Assembly: GCF_003931795.1 (NCBI RefSeq)
Contig: NZ_CP034234.1
Span: 1,178,001-1,242,000 of the forward strand
DNA from: Erysipelothrix piscisicarius
Lineage (GTDB): Bacteria; Bacillota_I; Bacilli_A; Erysipelotrichales; Erysipelotrichaceae
Length of the DNA: 64,000 bases
Reading direction: 5' to 3'
The notes beneath the pieces were generated by a model. That model was not told the DNA's origin. It saw only the letters and a program-made list of their open reading frames with translations, and searched no databases. This document shows positions 19,158-28,168 of this stretch, piece by piece. The stretch's first letter is position 1. Each line of letters begins with the position of its first letter. A program made the position numbers and the translations under genes.

Positions 19158-19328
19158 CTAAGCGCCTCTACCTGCTTGTAATTCTTTACCTACGTTTTCG
19201 AAGATTCCTTTTAGGTTTGTACCTAAAGTTTTCATAACAACGATAACTACTACTGAAACAAGAACTAAGATAAGTCCGTATTCAACCATACCTTGTCCTG
19301 ATTCTTCATTTAATAACCAGTTTTTCAT
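19158..19328 (-). CDS. flp: Flp-type major pilin 1
   Basis: 56 residues: leader MKNWLLNEESG, predicted cut before QGMVEYGLILVLVSVVVVIV (Gly-1, Glu5, Tyr6 as in the Flp motif), then a short tail KGIFENVGKELQAGRGA. RBS GAGGAG precedes the ATG. Polymerises into the pilus fibre after processing by TadV. Very close to the second pilin just upstream; a tandem duplication. Confidence 0.9.
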   Translation of the reverse strand: MKNWLLNEESGQGMVEYGLILVLVSVVVIVVMKTLGTNLKGIFENVGKELQAGRGA

Positions 19329-19351
19329 AATTTTCTCCTCATTTTTCTTCC

Positions 19352-19525
19352 CTAGTTTATTTTAGGGACTAGATCAGCGACTGTTTCAAACATCGTTTTT
19401 ACATAACCACTCCCAATGGATTGGAGTACCACTACAGTAACTACCGAAACCAATACAAGAATAAGTCCGTATTCAACCATGCCTTGTCCAGACTCCTCGT
19501 CCATAAATTCATTTACGGTTATCAT
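19352..19525 (-). CDS. flp: Flp-type pilin 2
   Basis: 57 residues: leader MITVNEFMDEESG, then QGMVEYGLILVLVSVVTVVV and tail FETVADLVPKIN. The processing region is identical to pilin 1 but the tails differ, so one may be the main subunit and the other a minor or alternate one. RBS AGGAG before ATG. Lies between tadV and pilin 1 in the same transcript. Confidence 0.88.
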   Translation of the reverse strand: MITVNEFMDEESGQGMVEYGLILVLVSVVTVVVLQSIGSGYVKTMFETVADLVPKIN

Positions 19526-19534
19526 AACTATCTC

Positions 19535-20230
19535 CTAACATCCTAACAGAACACTGCAAATCAACATACTGATGACTGGGTAATACAGCGCGAATAAAGC
19601 ACCGCCCATTAATTGTGTACACATGGGGAATGTACTACCGATGTACATCGTTTTATTATAAAAACCAATAACAATGTAAATTAACAAGCAAAGTACGATA
19701 CCTATTAGAAATGTTAGAATATTAGGTAATCCCAACATAAATGATAATGCAATTGCAAGCTTTATATCGCCTGCTCCCACACCGAGACTTCCAGAGAATG
19801 CTTTTGTCAAGAAGGCTGTAGCAAAGAACAGAATACCTGTTAATAGCATTGCTATAAGTCCAGTTGACAATCCATGAAATCCATTTGATGCAAACTGATA
19901 AACAACTCCAATAACAAGGATACTAAGGACCATCTCATTTGGAATTATTCGAATACGTTGATCGATTCGAATACCATAAACTGCTAAGAAAGCAATTATG
20001 GAAATAACAGTTGCTTCAAAGAATCCGAATGATGTATATGCAACTAAAGTAGCTGCACCGACATAAATGCCATTCATCAATGCGTCATGCGCATCTTCTG
20101 GACGAAAGACCTTATAGATCTTATTGTTACGATTTTGTTTACAAGCAACTGTATCTTTCACAAATCTTGAAATGTTGTATCCTAGTGTAAAAAATAAAGC
20201 TGTTAGAACAATATAAACAATAATATTCAC
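19535..20230 (-). CDS. tadV: Prepilin peptidase TadV/CpaA (A24 family)
   Basis: 231 residues, polytopic membrane aspartic peptidase that cleaves Flp pilins and TadE-type pseudopilins. First catalytic Asp in RIDQRIRIIPNE, second in the GAGDIKLAIAL motif. No N-methylation zinc domain, as expected for TadV. Starts with GTG after GAGGAG and is the first gene of the Tad operon. Confidence 0.88.
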   Translation of the reverse strand: MNIIVYIVLTALFFTLGYNISRFVKDTVACKQNRNNKIYKVFRPEDAHDALMNGIYVGAATLVAYTSFGFFEATVISIIAFLAVYGIRIDQRIRIIPNEMVLSILVIGVVYQFASNGFHGLSTGLIAMLLTGILFFATAFLTKAFSGSLGVGAGDIKLAIALSFMLGLPNILTFLIGIVLCLLIYIVIGFYNKTMYIGSTFPMCTQLMGGALFALYYPVISMLICSVLLGC

Positions 20231-20400
20231 TATAGAATCTCCTCATCACCGACATAGATAGTATATGACGATACGCGCACGCTATCTACCAATATTTTGA
20301 CGTGAATTTCACAAAATTTTAACCATTTACCCATCTTTGTTGTAGAGTACGCATTATTTGTCATGATATTTGTAAATAATTGTATTAAATGTGAAAAAAG
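20231..20400 (-). promoter_or_regulatory. Upstream region of the Tad operon
   Basis: Contains TATACT (minus strand, ~20255) as a possible -10 and an imperfect palindrome GATACGCGCACGCTATC (~20269-20285) near where the -35 should be. No clear -35 element; the palindrome could be an operator. No gene seen. Confidence 0.35.
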
Positions 20401-20402
20401 TA

Positions 20403-20431
20403 AAAAAGATACCGTAATTTGGTATCTTTTT
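20403..20431 (-). terminator. Rho-independent terminator
   Basis: AAAAGATACC / GGTATCTTTT with loop GTAATTT, ending the AraC/glycosidase-like gene. Confidence 0.85.
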
Positions 20432-22832
20432 ATATCTTATTTAACTTAATGAGACTTATATTCAACAAGCTCTGATTGAATGTGTAATCTAATTCACCGT
20501 CAAGTTCCAAATATTTAACCTTCATTCTTGGATTTGACTGTTGACGTATGTAATCACGTTCTTCTGGCGTGAGATTTGAAATCCCTGTATCCTCAATCCA
20601 GTTCTGACAGAAATAAGCATTCTTATAATCTAAATAACGTTCCGTCATCTTGTAACGACCGTTTATGCTTTCAATTTTAAAATTAACCTTGCGCTCATAA
20701 TCAGAACCACTGTTTCGATCCTTTGCGTCAACACGTCGATAAGACTCATAATAATTTGAATATACAATAATGGCGTAATCGTGATGATTTCGAGTGACGA
20801 TATACCCCTCTCCATAATCAACCACCGTACCAAATAATTCTTGAAGGAATTTAAGCACGTAAAATGGCATCCGCTCAACACGGAGATGGTTGTAGAAACT
20901 TGAGTAGGACATCGGAAGCATTTCTTGCTGCGTTCTCCCAAGGATATTCCAAGATGAAAAGTAAAAATCCCCTAAATTTAGCTGAAGTAAAATAGGCAGG
21001 AACAAAAGATTATAGAACGGGTTATCAAAAGAATCGTTCCATCGGTAATCATCGTCTACCGCATAATTAAATGACGCTGCAACAATATGACGTCCTAATC
21101 GGTCTGCTGGTAAATTACTTCGAATCGCTTGATTAATCTCACGAATGTCATTAAGAATTTTCGGTAGTAATTGATCACTGCCAAAATCATTATTCGTAAA
21201 ATTTAAATCGCACGTGTAAAATGCTGGATCAATATTCATACCTGCAATCATTTCAAGATACTCATGATGAATTTCTCGCGTATCATTATCGAAGCTCCCC
21301 AGATACAAACCCCAACGGACTTTTTCTTGGTCAAACTTTTCTTGAAGTACATTTACAAAAGAATGGATGCATTCTTTAAACATTGGTCTTCGTGCATGAT
21401 CACTTACAGCATCATTGATTGTAGGAAAGTACAATTCATAACCCCATTCACGAAGTTTTGAATTACTAATAATTAATGATGCTTCATCCAATGCCTTTTG
21501 CATTCCAACGACTGCGTGACTCATTTCGTTTAAACTCGCTCCTTCTTGCAACAAAGCATTAAAGGTTACGAAATCAAGTCTTAAAACGGGAACAATATCA
21601 AATTCCGAAAAAACAGTAAAGATATTGTAGATTTCAAACGAGGAAAAGTCACGAAGTGCTCCAGATTTCGTTTGCAACTTAAATACACCATCTAAGAATG
21701 CAAGTTTAATCTTGACTGTTTTAAATTTAAAATGTCCCAACGTTTCACGCAATTCTGCAATACTCAAGAAATCACGATCAACAACACAATCCAAATCCAC
21801 AACGACTCCCCATGCATTCCGGAAATGACCTTTAATAAAATTTGGATTAATTCGCGCTTCTAACGCCTTAATCGGTTCGTTTTCCAATTGACTGGGTCCT
21901 TTCGTCCCCACCTCTAAGAAATAACGCACCTTCGAATCTGCTGCATATGGATACTCTAAAGATGCAATATAATCCGTTGTATACTGTTTTCTAAATTGAG
22001 TTGGTGATAAGCCGAAAACTTTTTGGAAATCTCGACCTAATGCTTTGATGTCTAAAAACCCACAATGATTTGAAATCTCTGTCATTGTTAAATCTGTATT
22101 GATAAGACAGTCAACAGCGTAATTGATACGATTTACTCTAAAGTACTCACTAACATTAACACCTGTAATCTTCTTAAACATTCTTGATAGATAAGCACCG
22201 CTGGCATTATATTCATCCGCAAGTCCTTCTAACGTAATTTTTTCATTCTTCGCATCTGCATATTTTTCAGTAATATCAATAACGATTGATTCAATTGAAT
22301 CTGTTGTCTGAATGGTTCGCTTTTGATTCATTACAAACAGTTTGATGGAATCAACGACTTCTTTAACGGCATGATAGCTATTTTCAAACGTTACTTCACC
22401 GGCATCTTTTTGACCGTATAAGTGACGAATGGATGCGATAAGACGCACTTTATTTCTTTGGTCTTTAATGGTACTATCAATACTTACCTTTTGCGATAAG
22501 TTAAACTGTTCTTCTGCAAACGACGCATCAATTTGTGTTACAAGAATTAGATTATCGCGACTGTTTGCATAAAAGCAATGCGCTCGATTCGGCTCAAGAA
22601 TATAAACATCACCCTCATTTAGATTTAAATACGAACCCTTAACGCGAAGCCCAATCATGCCCTTAACAACATAAATGACCTCAAACGCCTTGTTCGCCTC
22701 AAATTCCTTACCATCGATTTGTTTCAAAAACGTACGGTACGGTAAATTTCTTCTAACAACAACTACTCCATTATTCATAGCAATACCTGCGAGTGAGCAG
22801 GATTCTGATTTTTTGATATGTATAGTATTCAT
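20430..22832 (-). CDS. AraC-type regulator with cupin sensor and glycoside-hydrolase-39-like C-terminal domain
   Basis: 800 residues in three parts. Residues ~20-110 form a cupin-like sensor (GDVYILEPNRAHCF). Residues ~195-290 are an AraC double HTH (TLEGLADEYNASGAYLSRMF and TMTEISNHCGF, ending SPTQFRKQY). The last ~480 residues resemble a GH39/xylosidase TIM barrel, a fusion seen in Firmicutes sugar regulators; whether it still hydrolyses sugar is unclear as I cannot identify both catalytic Glu. RBS AAGGGAG before ATG. Stands alone; its target is unknown. The 284 bases upstream (22833-23116) hold only AT-rich promoter sequence and the next terminator. Confidence 0.75.
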   Translation of the reverse strand: MNTIHIKKSESCSLAGIAMNNGVVVVRRNLPYRTFLKQIDGKEFEANKAFEVIYVVKGMIGLRVKGSYLNLNEGDVYILEPNRAHCFYANSRDNLILVTQIDASFAEEQFNLSQKVSIDSTIKDQRNKVRLIASIRHLYGQKDAGEVTFENSYHAVKEVVDSIKLFVMNQKRTIQTTDSIESIVIDITEKYADAKNEKITLEGLADEYNASGAYLSRMFKKITGVNVSEYFRVNRINYAVDCLINTDLTMTEISNHCGFLDIKALGRDFQKVFGLSPTQFRKQYTTDYIASLEYPYAADSKVRYFLEVGTKGPSQLENEPIKALEARINPNFIKGHFRNAWGVVVDLDCVVDRDFLSIAELRETLGHFKFKTVKIKLAFLDGVFKLQTKSGALRDFSSFEIYNIFTVFSEFDIVPVLRLDFVTFNALLQEGASLNEMSHAVVGMQKALDEASLIISNSKLREWGYELYFPTINDAVSDHARRPMFKECIHSFVNVLQEKFDQEKVRWGLYLGSFDNDTREIHHEYLEMIAGMNIDPAFYTCDLNFTNNDFGSDQLLPKILNDIREINQAIRSNLPADRLGRHIVAASFNYAVDDDYRWNDSFDNPFYNLLFLPILLQLNLGDFYFSSWNILGRTQQEMLPMSYSSFYNHLRVERMPFYVLKFLQELFGTVVDYGEGYIVTRNHHDYAIIVYSNYYESYRRVDAKDRNSGSDYERKVNFKIESINGRYKMTERYLDYKNAYFCQNWIEDTGISNLTPEERDYIRQQSNPRMKVKYLELDGELDYTFNQSLLNISLIKLNKI

Positions 22833-23097
22833 GGTATGGTTCTCCCTTGCACATTGTCATCAAAAAGAATCACAATACATCCCTAGAATGCTTGTGATTG
22901 CCTCTTTCTTTGATAAGCATTACCCATACTTATTCAACTCAAAGATCGTATTTTTGTTTATATCTTTTCTTGATCGAATACAACATGTAAGATTTTAACA
23001 CATTTCAACAAAATTTCACATAGAATTTGCATATTTGGTATGTTTCTACGCAAAATATGTCTTTTTTGTGCACTTTTCCGTACTATTTCGCAAAATA

Positions 23098-23117
23098 AAA
23101 AGAAGGTTTCCCTTCTT
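23098..23117 (-). terminator. Rho-independent terminator
   Basis: GAAGG-TTTC-CCTTC hairpin with an A-run (T-run on the minus strand) ending the VanZ gene. Confidence 0.7.
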
Positions 23118-24184
23118 TATGGATTTGTGATGTGTGCTTCTCCAACTTTTCGTGCCGTGGCAATTTTTGACTCAGTAATAAAATAAAAATGATTCCCAGG
23201 ATGGTCAACTGTCCATCCCATTGTAAAGAAACGGTCATCGCCTTCATCTTGATGGGCATTTAAATGCATGGGACCAACCTCATATTTACCGTATGAATAA
23301 TCTAAGAAAAGCACTTTTTGTTTTAACTCGATTGTTGGGTTATCAGAGTGAAACCCTTCAAAATCATCGCGTTTTAATTTCATATACCCTTCCATCGAAA
23401 CTGTATTGTGTTCAAAAGTATAGTACTTTCGATTTGCCTTGCCATTTGAAATCATATTCCGCATATTCAAGCGATATGTAATTACATCATTCGCAGATAC
23501 TTCCAAATAAATACTGAACATCATAAAGAGAACAAGTAAGACGACCGACAACACATTTAACCCTTTACGCTGTAACCAATGTCCCTCTTTTTGATCGACA
23601 TAGTTGAGTAAATGACGAATAACGCCATAATACAAACAAAAACCAAGAAGTCCACCAAGTGTATTGGTAATTAAATCTGTTACATCAAAATGCCAAAGAA
23701 TCACACCGAACGCAAGCGTCAACAGTAATTCAAGACATTCAATTAACAACGATATAAAAAATGTAACAAATACCGTATATTTAATATTCCGAAGCCGTTT
23801 AAAGAATACGGGTAAAAATACCCCCATCGGAACCATCATCAAAACATTCAACAACGGTTCTTTTAAATTTTTGAGACTCAACCCACTCCGAAACGGCACT
23901 AAATTATAATAATCGATAGACACATTCTCAAGCGAAAAATGAATGGCCGCATTTTGAATTTCTTTTTGATTTAATGGTAGTGGAAATAACGTAAGATCAA
24001 GAACCTTACCGAGATATAAAATGAATAAAAGACCGAGTATTTTATTTTTAATTGTGGTTTTACGATATTTCACTAAAAAAAACATCGCAATGAGAATATA
24101 TACGATGATCCCAGAATTGATCGATACCCCTTGTGTATTCTTAATTATTGGACCTAAATAACGTTCAAACATGTAAAACTCCAT
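23117..24184 (-). CDS. VanZ-like membrane protein with extracellular C-terminal domain
   Basis: 355 residues; ATG at 24172 (MFERYLG) is an alternative start. Five or six hydrophobic segments in residues ~20-225 include the VanZ pattern LTLFPL, NLVPF and a helix with NVLMMVPMGVFLPVFF; DVTDLITNTLGGLLG matches the conserved DxxxNxxGxxxG block. Residues ~230-355 are soluble, probably outside the cell, and unassigned. VanZ proteins affect teicoplanin or lipoglycopeptide tolerance in some species; role here unknown. Likely transcribed with the G5 protein 27 bases upstream. Confidence 0.75.
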   Translation of the reverse strand: MEFYMFERYLGPIIKNTQGVSINSGIIVYILIAMFFLVKYRKTTIKNKILGLLFILYLGKVLDLTLFPLPLNQKEIQNAAIHFSLENVSIDYYNLVPFRSGLSLKNLKEPLLNVLMMVPMGVFLPVFFKRLRNIKYTVFVTFFISLLIECLELLLTLAFGVILWHFDVTDLITNTLGGLLGFCLYYGVIRHLLNYVDQKEGHWLQRKGLNVLSVVLLVLFMMFSIYLEVSANDVITYRLNMRNMISNGKANRKYYTFEHNTVSMEGYMKLKRDDFEGFHSDNPTIELKQKVLFLDYSYGKYEVGPMHLNAHQDEGDDRFFTMGWTVDHPGNHFYFITESKIATARKVGEAHITNP

Positions 24185-24211
24185 TCTATACCCAAATTTT
24201 ACATGATTCCC

Positions 24212-24757
24212 TTATTGTTGTCGAGAATTCTGGAGATTAATATGTTTAATTTCATCGATTGGTGATTCTTTAACAAATTTACGTGGTTTTTCTGTTTTAA
24301 CGATGACATCATCGTGATAAATAATCCGTGTCCGAATTTCCATAATCCCATTTTCTCCAGATACTGGATGCATCATGTCGATTTTATTTGGATCAATATA
24401 AATTGTTTTAAACGGAATTTCGACATACTCAACAACCTCATCGTATGTTACTTTTTTACACACTGCATAAACCGTCATGTCTTTATTAACCCTGATTCTA
24501 TTTTCGGATATTGCATGATTATCAAAGGACCACCCTTTGAAAAGAACCGCTTGTTCCGCATCAAATAAATGTTTCTTCGGCAATTCAAAAACAGTATTTT
24601 TACGAACAACTTGGATTGTTTTGGTAAACGCTTGAAATGGTATGGATTCTGATTTTAAAACTACAAACGCATAATTATTTTTAAATACAATAAATGACAT
24701 TACACAGATACAAACTGAAACTAGAAAAACATACCTTATTCGTTTATTTTGATTCAT
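24212..24757 (-). CDS. Membrane-anchored G5-domain protein
   Basis: About 181 residues from ATG at 24757, which has GAGGGG upstream. N-terminal transmembrane or signal helix (YVFLVSVCICVMSFIVF), a short repeat like Listeria-Bacteroides/InlB repeats (AVLFKGWSFDNHAI, VNKDMTVYAV), then a G5-type domain (VEIPFKTIYIDPN, GENGIMEIRTRIIYHDDVI). G5 domains bind cell-wall sugars or zinc. No sorting motif. Next to VanZ, suggesting a cell-envelope unit; function not known. Confidence 0.65.
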   Translation of the reverse strand: MNQNKRIRYVFLVSVCICVMSFIVFKNNYAFVVLKSESIPFQAFTKTIQVVRKNTVFELPKKHLFDAEQAVLFKGWSFDNHAISENRIRVNKDMTVYAVCKKVTYDEVVEYVEIPFKTIYIDPNKIDMMHPVSGENGIMEIRTRIIYHDDVIVKTEKPRKFVKESPIDEIKHINLQNSRQQ

Positions 24758-24844
24758 AGATACCCCTCTATAACGTATCATAAAACTAAGTTTATTTACG
24801 AAAATCGTTATTTAAGACAAAACCATTCCTATTTAGTACAAAAA

Positions 24845-24935
24845 TGAACGCTTAAAAAGATTTATGTTATAATGTTTCAAGATATTTTAGTGAAGGATTG
24901 TAAAGTTTAACCTTCATGATGAAAGAAGGTTAATG
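24845..24935 (+). promoter_or_regulatory. Promoter, SD-masking hairpin and 5-codon leader before the ABC-F gene
   Basis: Extended -10 TGTTATAAT (24865-24873), with only a weak -35 at 24845. Hairpin TTAACCTTC (24907-24915) / GAAGGTTAA (24925-24933) pairs with the AAGAAGG Shine-Dalgarno. Its loop opens a tiny frame ATGATGAAAGAAGGTTAA (MMKEG) whose stop overlaps the first ATG of the ABC-F gene. Such a layout could control translation when ribosomes stall, as known for other ABC-F genes. Confidence 0.5.
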
Positions 24936-26321
24936 ATGCCCTATCTAGAAATTAAAAACCTAACGCACACTTTTGTGGAGCGTCAGTTGTATAGTAATGC
25001 CGAGTTTCTCCTCCATAAGGGAGATCATATTGGTCTTGTAGGATTAAATGGCGCTGGTAAAAGTACTTTAATTCGATTTATGACTGGTGACTTATCGCCA
25101 GACTTTGGAACCGTTGTCTGGCAAGATAAAATTGAACTTGCCTTTATGGATCAATATGTTCGTGTTGACCCGAATTTAACCATCCATGGTTACCTATCAA
25201 CAACCTATAAAGCTTTATTTGAGCTTGAGGCTCGTATGAATGCATATTACCTCGAATCGATGGAAGATGATGATGCACTTCGTAAAGCTTCAAACATTCA
25301 AGAACGTTTATTGCTTTCTGAAGCAGATGTATTGTTACTGGATGAGCCGACCAACTTCTTAGACGTTGACCATATTGAATGGCTTGCGAACTACCTTAAC
25401 GCATACCCTAAAAGTTTTATTGTTGTTTCACATGATGATTCATTTATAAACCGTGTTGCGAATGTGATTGTAGATATTGATTTCCAAAAAATAACACGCT
25501 ACAACGGAAACTACGATGCTTTCTTAAAACAGAAAGAACATAATCGAATGGAACAGCTCAGCCTTTATACCAAACAACAAGCTTATATTCACAAAACGGA
25601 AGCATTTATTCGTAAAAACAAAGCAGGTGGTAATGCGAAAATGGCACGTGGACGTCAAAAACAATTAAACCGACTCGACCGTGTCCATGCACCCCTTGCT
25701 CATGCAAAACAAAACTTCGCCTTTAAAACACTTTCTCAAGCTAATGTTCGGGTTCTTGAAACCCTTGAACTTGCAATTGGTTATGATTCTGTATTAATTG
25801 ACGGATTTAATATGAAAATTTACGGTGGTGAACGCTTTGCGATTACAGGATTTAATGGTATTGGTAAATCCACACTAATTAAAACCATCATGGGTCAGCT
25901 TCACCCTTTAGAGGGGAGCATCTACCTTAATGATGACCTCCAAATCGGATACTTTGAACAGAGCCTCAATTGGGAAGATGATACGTTGACACCAGTTCAA
26001 ATTGTTAGTCAAACATATCCAAAGTTTTCTCAAGGGGAAGTACGTAAAACCCTTGCTTCCGTAGGAATGAAAGAAGAACACTGGAGTCGCAGCATTAAAA
26101 CATTAAGTGGTGGCGAACAAACTAAAGTAAAACTTTGCCTTCTGATGAACCGATATACCAACATGCTCGTACTTGACGAACCAACCAACCATCTCGATAT
26201 TGAGAGTAAAAATGCCTTAAAATACGCATTACAGGCTTATACAGGAACCATCATTCTTGTATCTCATGAAGCCAGTTTTTATGAGGATTGGGTTGATCAA
26301 ATCATCAGTATCGAAAAATAA
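24933..26321 (+). CDS. ABC-F family ATPase, first ATPase domain lacking its signature motif
   Basis: 462 residues; either ATG (24933 or 24936) may start it. Two ABC domains without membrane segments. Domain 1 has Walker A GLNGAGKST (~37-45), Q-loop MDQ and Walker B LLLDEPTN (~135-141). Between them the sequence passes straight from NIQERL to LLSEADV: the ~50 residues holding LSGGQ are missing without frame loss (near 25305). Domain 2 is whole: GFNGIGKST, LSGGEQTKV and LDEPTNHLD. The linker with KNKAGGNAKMARGRQ is YkpA/YbiT-like. Usual length is ~515-520. ABC-F proteins act on the ribosome; the deletion should impair this one. Confidence 0.8.
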   Translation: MMPYLEIKNLTHTFVERQLYSNAEFLLHKGDHIGLVGLNGAGKSTLIRFMTGDLSPDFGTVVWQDKIELAFMDQYVRVDPNLTIHGYLSTTYKALFELEARMNAYYLESMEDDDALRKASNIQERLLLSEADVLLLDEPTNFLDVDHIEWLANYLNAYPKSFIVVSHDDSFINRVANVIVDIDFQKITRYNGNYDAFLKQKEHNRMEQLSLYTKQQAYIHKTEAFIRKNKAGGNAKMARGRQKQLNRLDRVHAPLAHAKQNFAFKTLSQANVRVLETLELAIGYDSVLIDGFNMKIYGGERFAITGFNGIGKSTLIKTIMGQLHPLEGSIYLNDDLQIGYFEQSLNWEDDTLTPVQIVSQTYPKFSQGEVRKTLASVGMKEEHWSRSIKTLSGGEQTKVKLCLLMNRYTNMLVLDEPTNHLDIESKNALKYALQAYTGTIILVSHEASFYEDWVDQIISIEK

Positions 26322-26352
26322 AAACTTAGACTCTATGAGCCTAAGTTTTTTT
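26320..26352. terminator. Bidirectional rho-independent terminator
   Basis: AAAACTTAG (26321-26329) / CTAAGTTTT (26341-26349), loop ACTCTATGAGC, between the ABC-F gene and convergent gntR. Confidence 0.85.
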
Positions 26353-27011
26353 TAGTCTGTAATTTCTATGGAACGGTGCTCAGGATGATTAAAACTTTTA
26401 ATAAAAACAAGTGGACTCCCGTCATTTTTATAAATAATGGATTCAATAACTAAAATAGGACTTTCAAGTTTAACACCCAGTAAATTCGCGTACTTAATGG
26501 GAACATGCATAGGGATCACCGTAAACGATGCACTTCCTCGATTGAAAAACGAATTAAAATTTTCGAGTTTTGGGAGATCATTGAACGCGTCATCGGATAA
26601 CTGATTTCGAGCAATATAAACTTCTTCAATCGCAATATTAACATTATTCATGGATAAAATACGAATAAAACGAACAACTGAAGTGTCTTGCGTAATGTTT
26701 AACTTTGAACTTACATCCGCACCACATGACGCCTTCACATCAAAATATAAGATCGTATGCTTATCAAATTCAGGGGTTAATAACGAATTCTTTTTAATCA
26801 ATCGCTTATCAGAGACAAAGGTTCCGCGATTTGCATCACGGTATAGACAACCTTCATCAACCAATTCATTAATCGCTTTACGAACCGTCATCCGACTTGC
26901 CTGAAAATGATCAGTGAAATCACGTTCACTAGGAATTGAGGCATTGGGCTCCATCATATCGATCATCTTAATGATCTTATCTTTAATTTGCTGATAAAGT
27001 GGAATTTTCAT
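26352..27011 (-). CDS. GntR/HutC-family regulator of the PTS-MupG cluster
   Basis: 219 residues: winged HTH of GntR type at 1-70 (PSERDFTDHFQASRMTVRKAINELV, shown in parts as SERDFTDHFQASRMTVRKAI) and a UTRA effector domain at ~80-215. Last gene of the sugar cluster on this strand, 54 bases after mupG. Probably binds the palindrome in front of the PTS gene (30192-30203); a related half-site, GGTATATA, lies just before its own start, so it may also control itself. Effector likely a sugar phosphate. Confidence 0.85.
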   Translation of the reverse strand: MKIPLYQQIKDKIIKMIDMMEPNASIPSERDFTDHFQASRMTVRKAINELVDEGCLYRDANRGTFVSDKRLIKKNSLLTPEFDKHTILYFDVKASCGADVSSKLNITQDTSVVRFIRILSMNNVNIAIEEVYIARNQLSDDAFNDLPKLENFNSFFNRGSASFTVIPMHVPIKYANLLGVKLESPILVIESIIYKNDGSPLVFIKSFNHPEHRSIEITD

Positions 27012-27065
27012 CCATACACCTCCAATATATACCTATTATAAAATAATCTATAAAACATTCAACGA

Positions 27066-28154
27066 TTATTTGATGAATGCGAAAGGACGCCAAGGTTTGA
27101 TGTAATCAAGAAGCATCATTTCTGAGTTTGGGATGTGACCGATTTTATTCTTGTTTCCCTCATTTGGCATGGGTTCAAGAACAATATGTAATTCCCCTTT
27201 ATATCGACCGTATGCGTCATTTAATATAACAACATCACCACGCTCTAAATCTACGGTATTCTTGGGTGAAATCACTTCATTTGCATAGGTAAGACGCGGC
27301 ATCGTTGAACGCGCCATATACGCACTCATATCCCCACGTACAAAATGATAATGATCATAAATAATTTGCGCTTCAACCTCAGAGAGTTCAACATCCAAGT
27401 CTACTTTAAATTGTAACTTCCCTAATGCTATCTTGGCACACGCCTCCAACTCTTCATCTGACGCGTATGCATTTCCAATAAGAATATCATCAATCATCTT
27501 AGTCGCGATTAATTCACGAATTTGCACATCAATCGGTAAATCACGATGATGTTCAAGGGTACACAATCCTTCATAAACAGGCCAGGGTCCAAACGTTCCA
27601 CTATTCTGACTGGATACAAATGCAGCGCTTTGCAGGCCAAGTTTACGAATCTTTTGATTACAAAAATCAAAATGCGCTTTACTTAGACCCGTAAATCGTT
27701 GTGGATAAAAATTATGACATGTAATCAATGCATTTTTATTGGGATAAAAAGTCATGACATTCTCAATATAGTCATTTCCTTGACTTGAGTTTAATTCAAT
27801 TTTTAAGTCGTATTGGTTAAACGTCATTTCACTTTCAAATGCTCCATTAAACCCTTCATCCAAACGGATACCATCGACCCCAATTTCCTTAAAAAACACT
27901 AAATTAGAATGCTTGATTTCAAATGCCTTAAATACTGCAGGTGCCACATCTACAATAACTTCCATCCCGCGCTGATGCGCTGCATCCGTAATGGAGCGAT
28001 AATCCTGAATGAGTTTGTTTTGATTGCTTGAATCAGTTTGAAGTAAACTCATAAAAATACGCTTAAACCCACAGTCTGCCGCTTTATTTATGTATGTGAT
28101 ATCCTGTTCCATCGTCGAATTTTCTGGATAAATTGATATTCCTAATCGTGCCAT
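27066..28154 (-). CDS. mupG: MupG-like / DUF871 protein (6-phospho-N-acetylmuramidase family)
   Basis: 362 residues. N-terminal TIM barrel (LGISIYPENST, GVDGIRLDEGF, ITCHNFYPQRFTGL) and C-terminal cyclophilin-like beta domain (~250-362, ending DYIKPWRPF). MupG cuts MurNAc-6-phosphate-GlcNAc made by PTS uptake; many relatives sit beside cellobiose-type PTS genes, as here, and their exact substrates are not all known. RBS AAGGAG before ATG; 14 bases after the DUF3284 gene. Confidence 0.85.
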   Translation of the reverse strand: MARLGISIYPENSTMEQDITYINKAADCGFKRIFMSLLQTDSSNQNKLIQDYRSITDAAHQRGMEVIVDVAPAVFKAFEIKHSNLVFFKEIGVDGIRLDEGFNGAFESEMTFNQYDLKIELNSSQGNDYIENVMTFYPNKNALITCHNFYPQRFTGLSKAHFDFCNQKIRKLGLQSAAFVSSQNSGTFGPWPVYEGLCTLEHHRDLPIDVQIRELIATKMIDDILIGNAYASDEELEACAKIALGKLQFKVDLDVELSEVEAQIIYDHYHFVRGDMSAYMARSTMPRLTYANEVISPKNTVDLERGDVVILNDAYGRYKGELHIVLEPMPNEGNKNKIGHIPNSEMMLLDYIKPWRPFAFIK

Positions 28155-28168
28155 AATATGCTCCTTTT

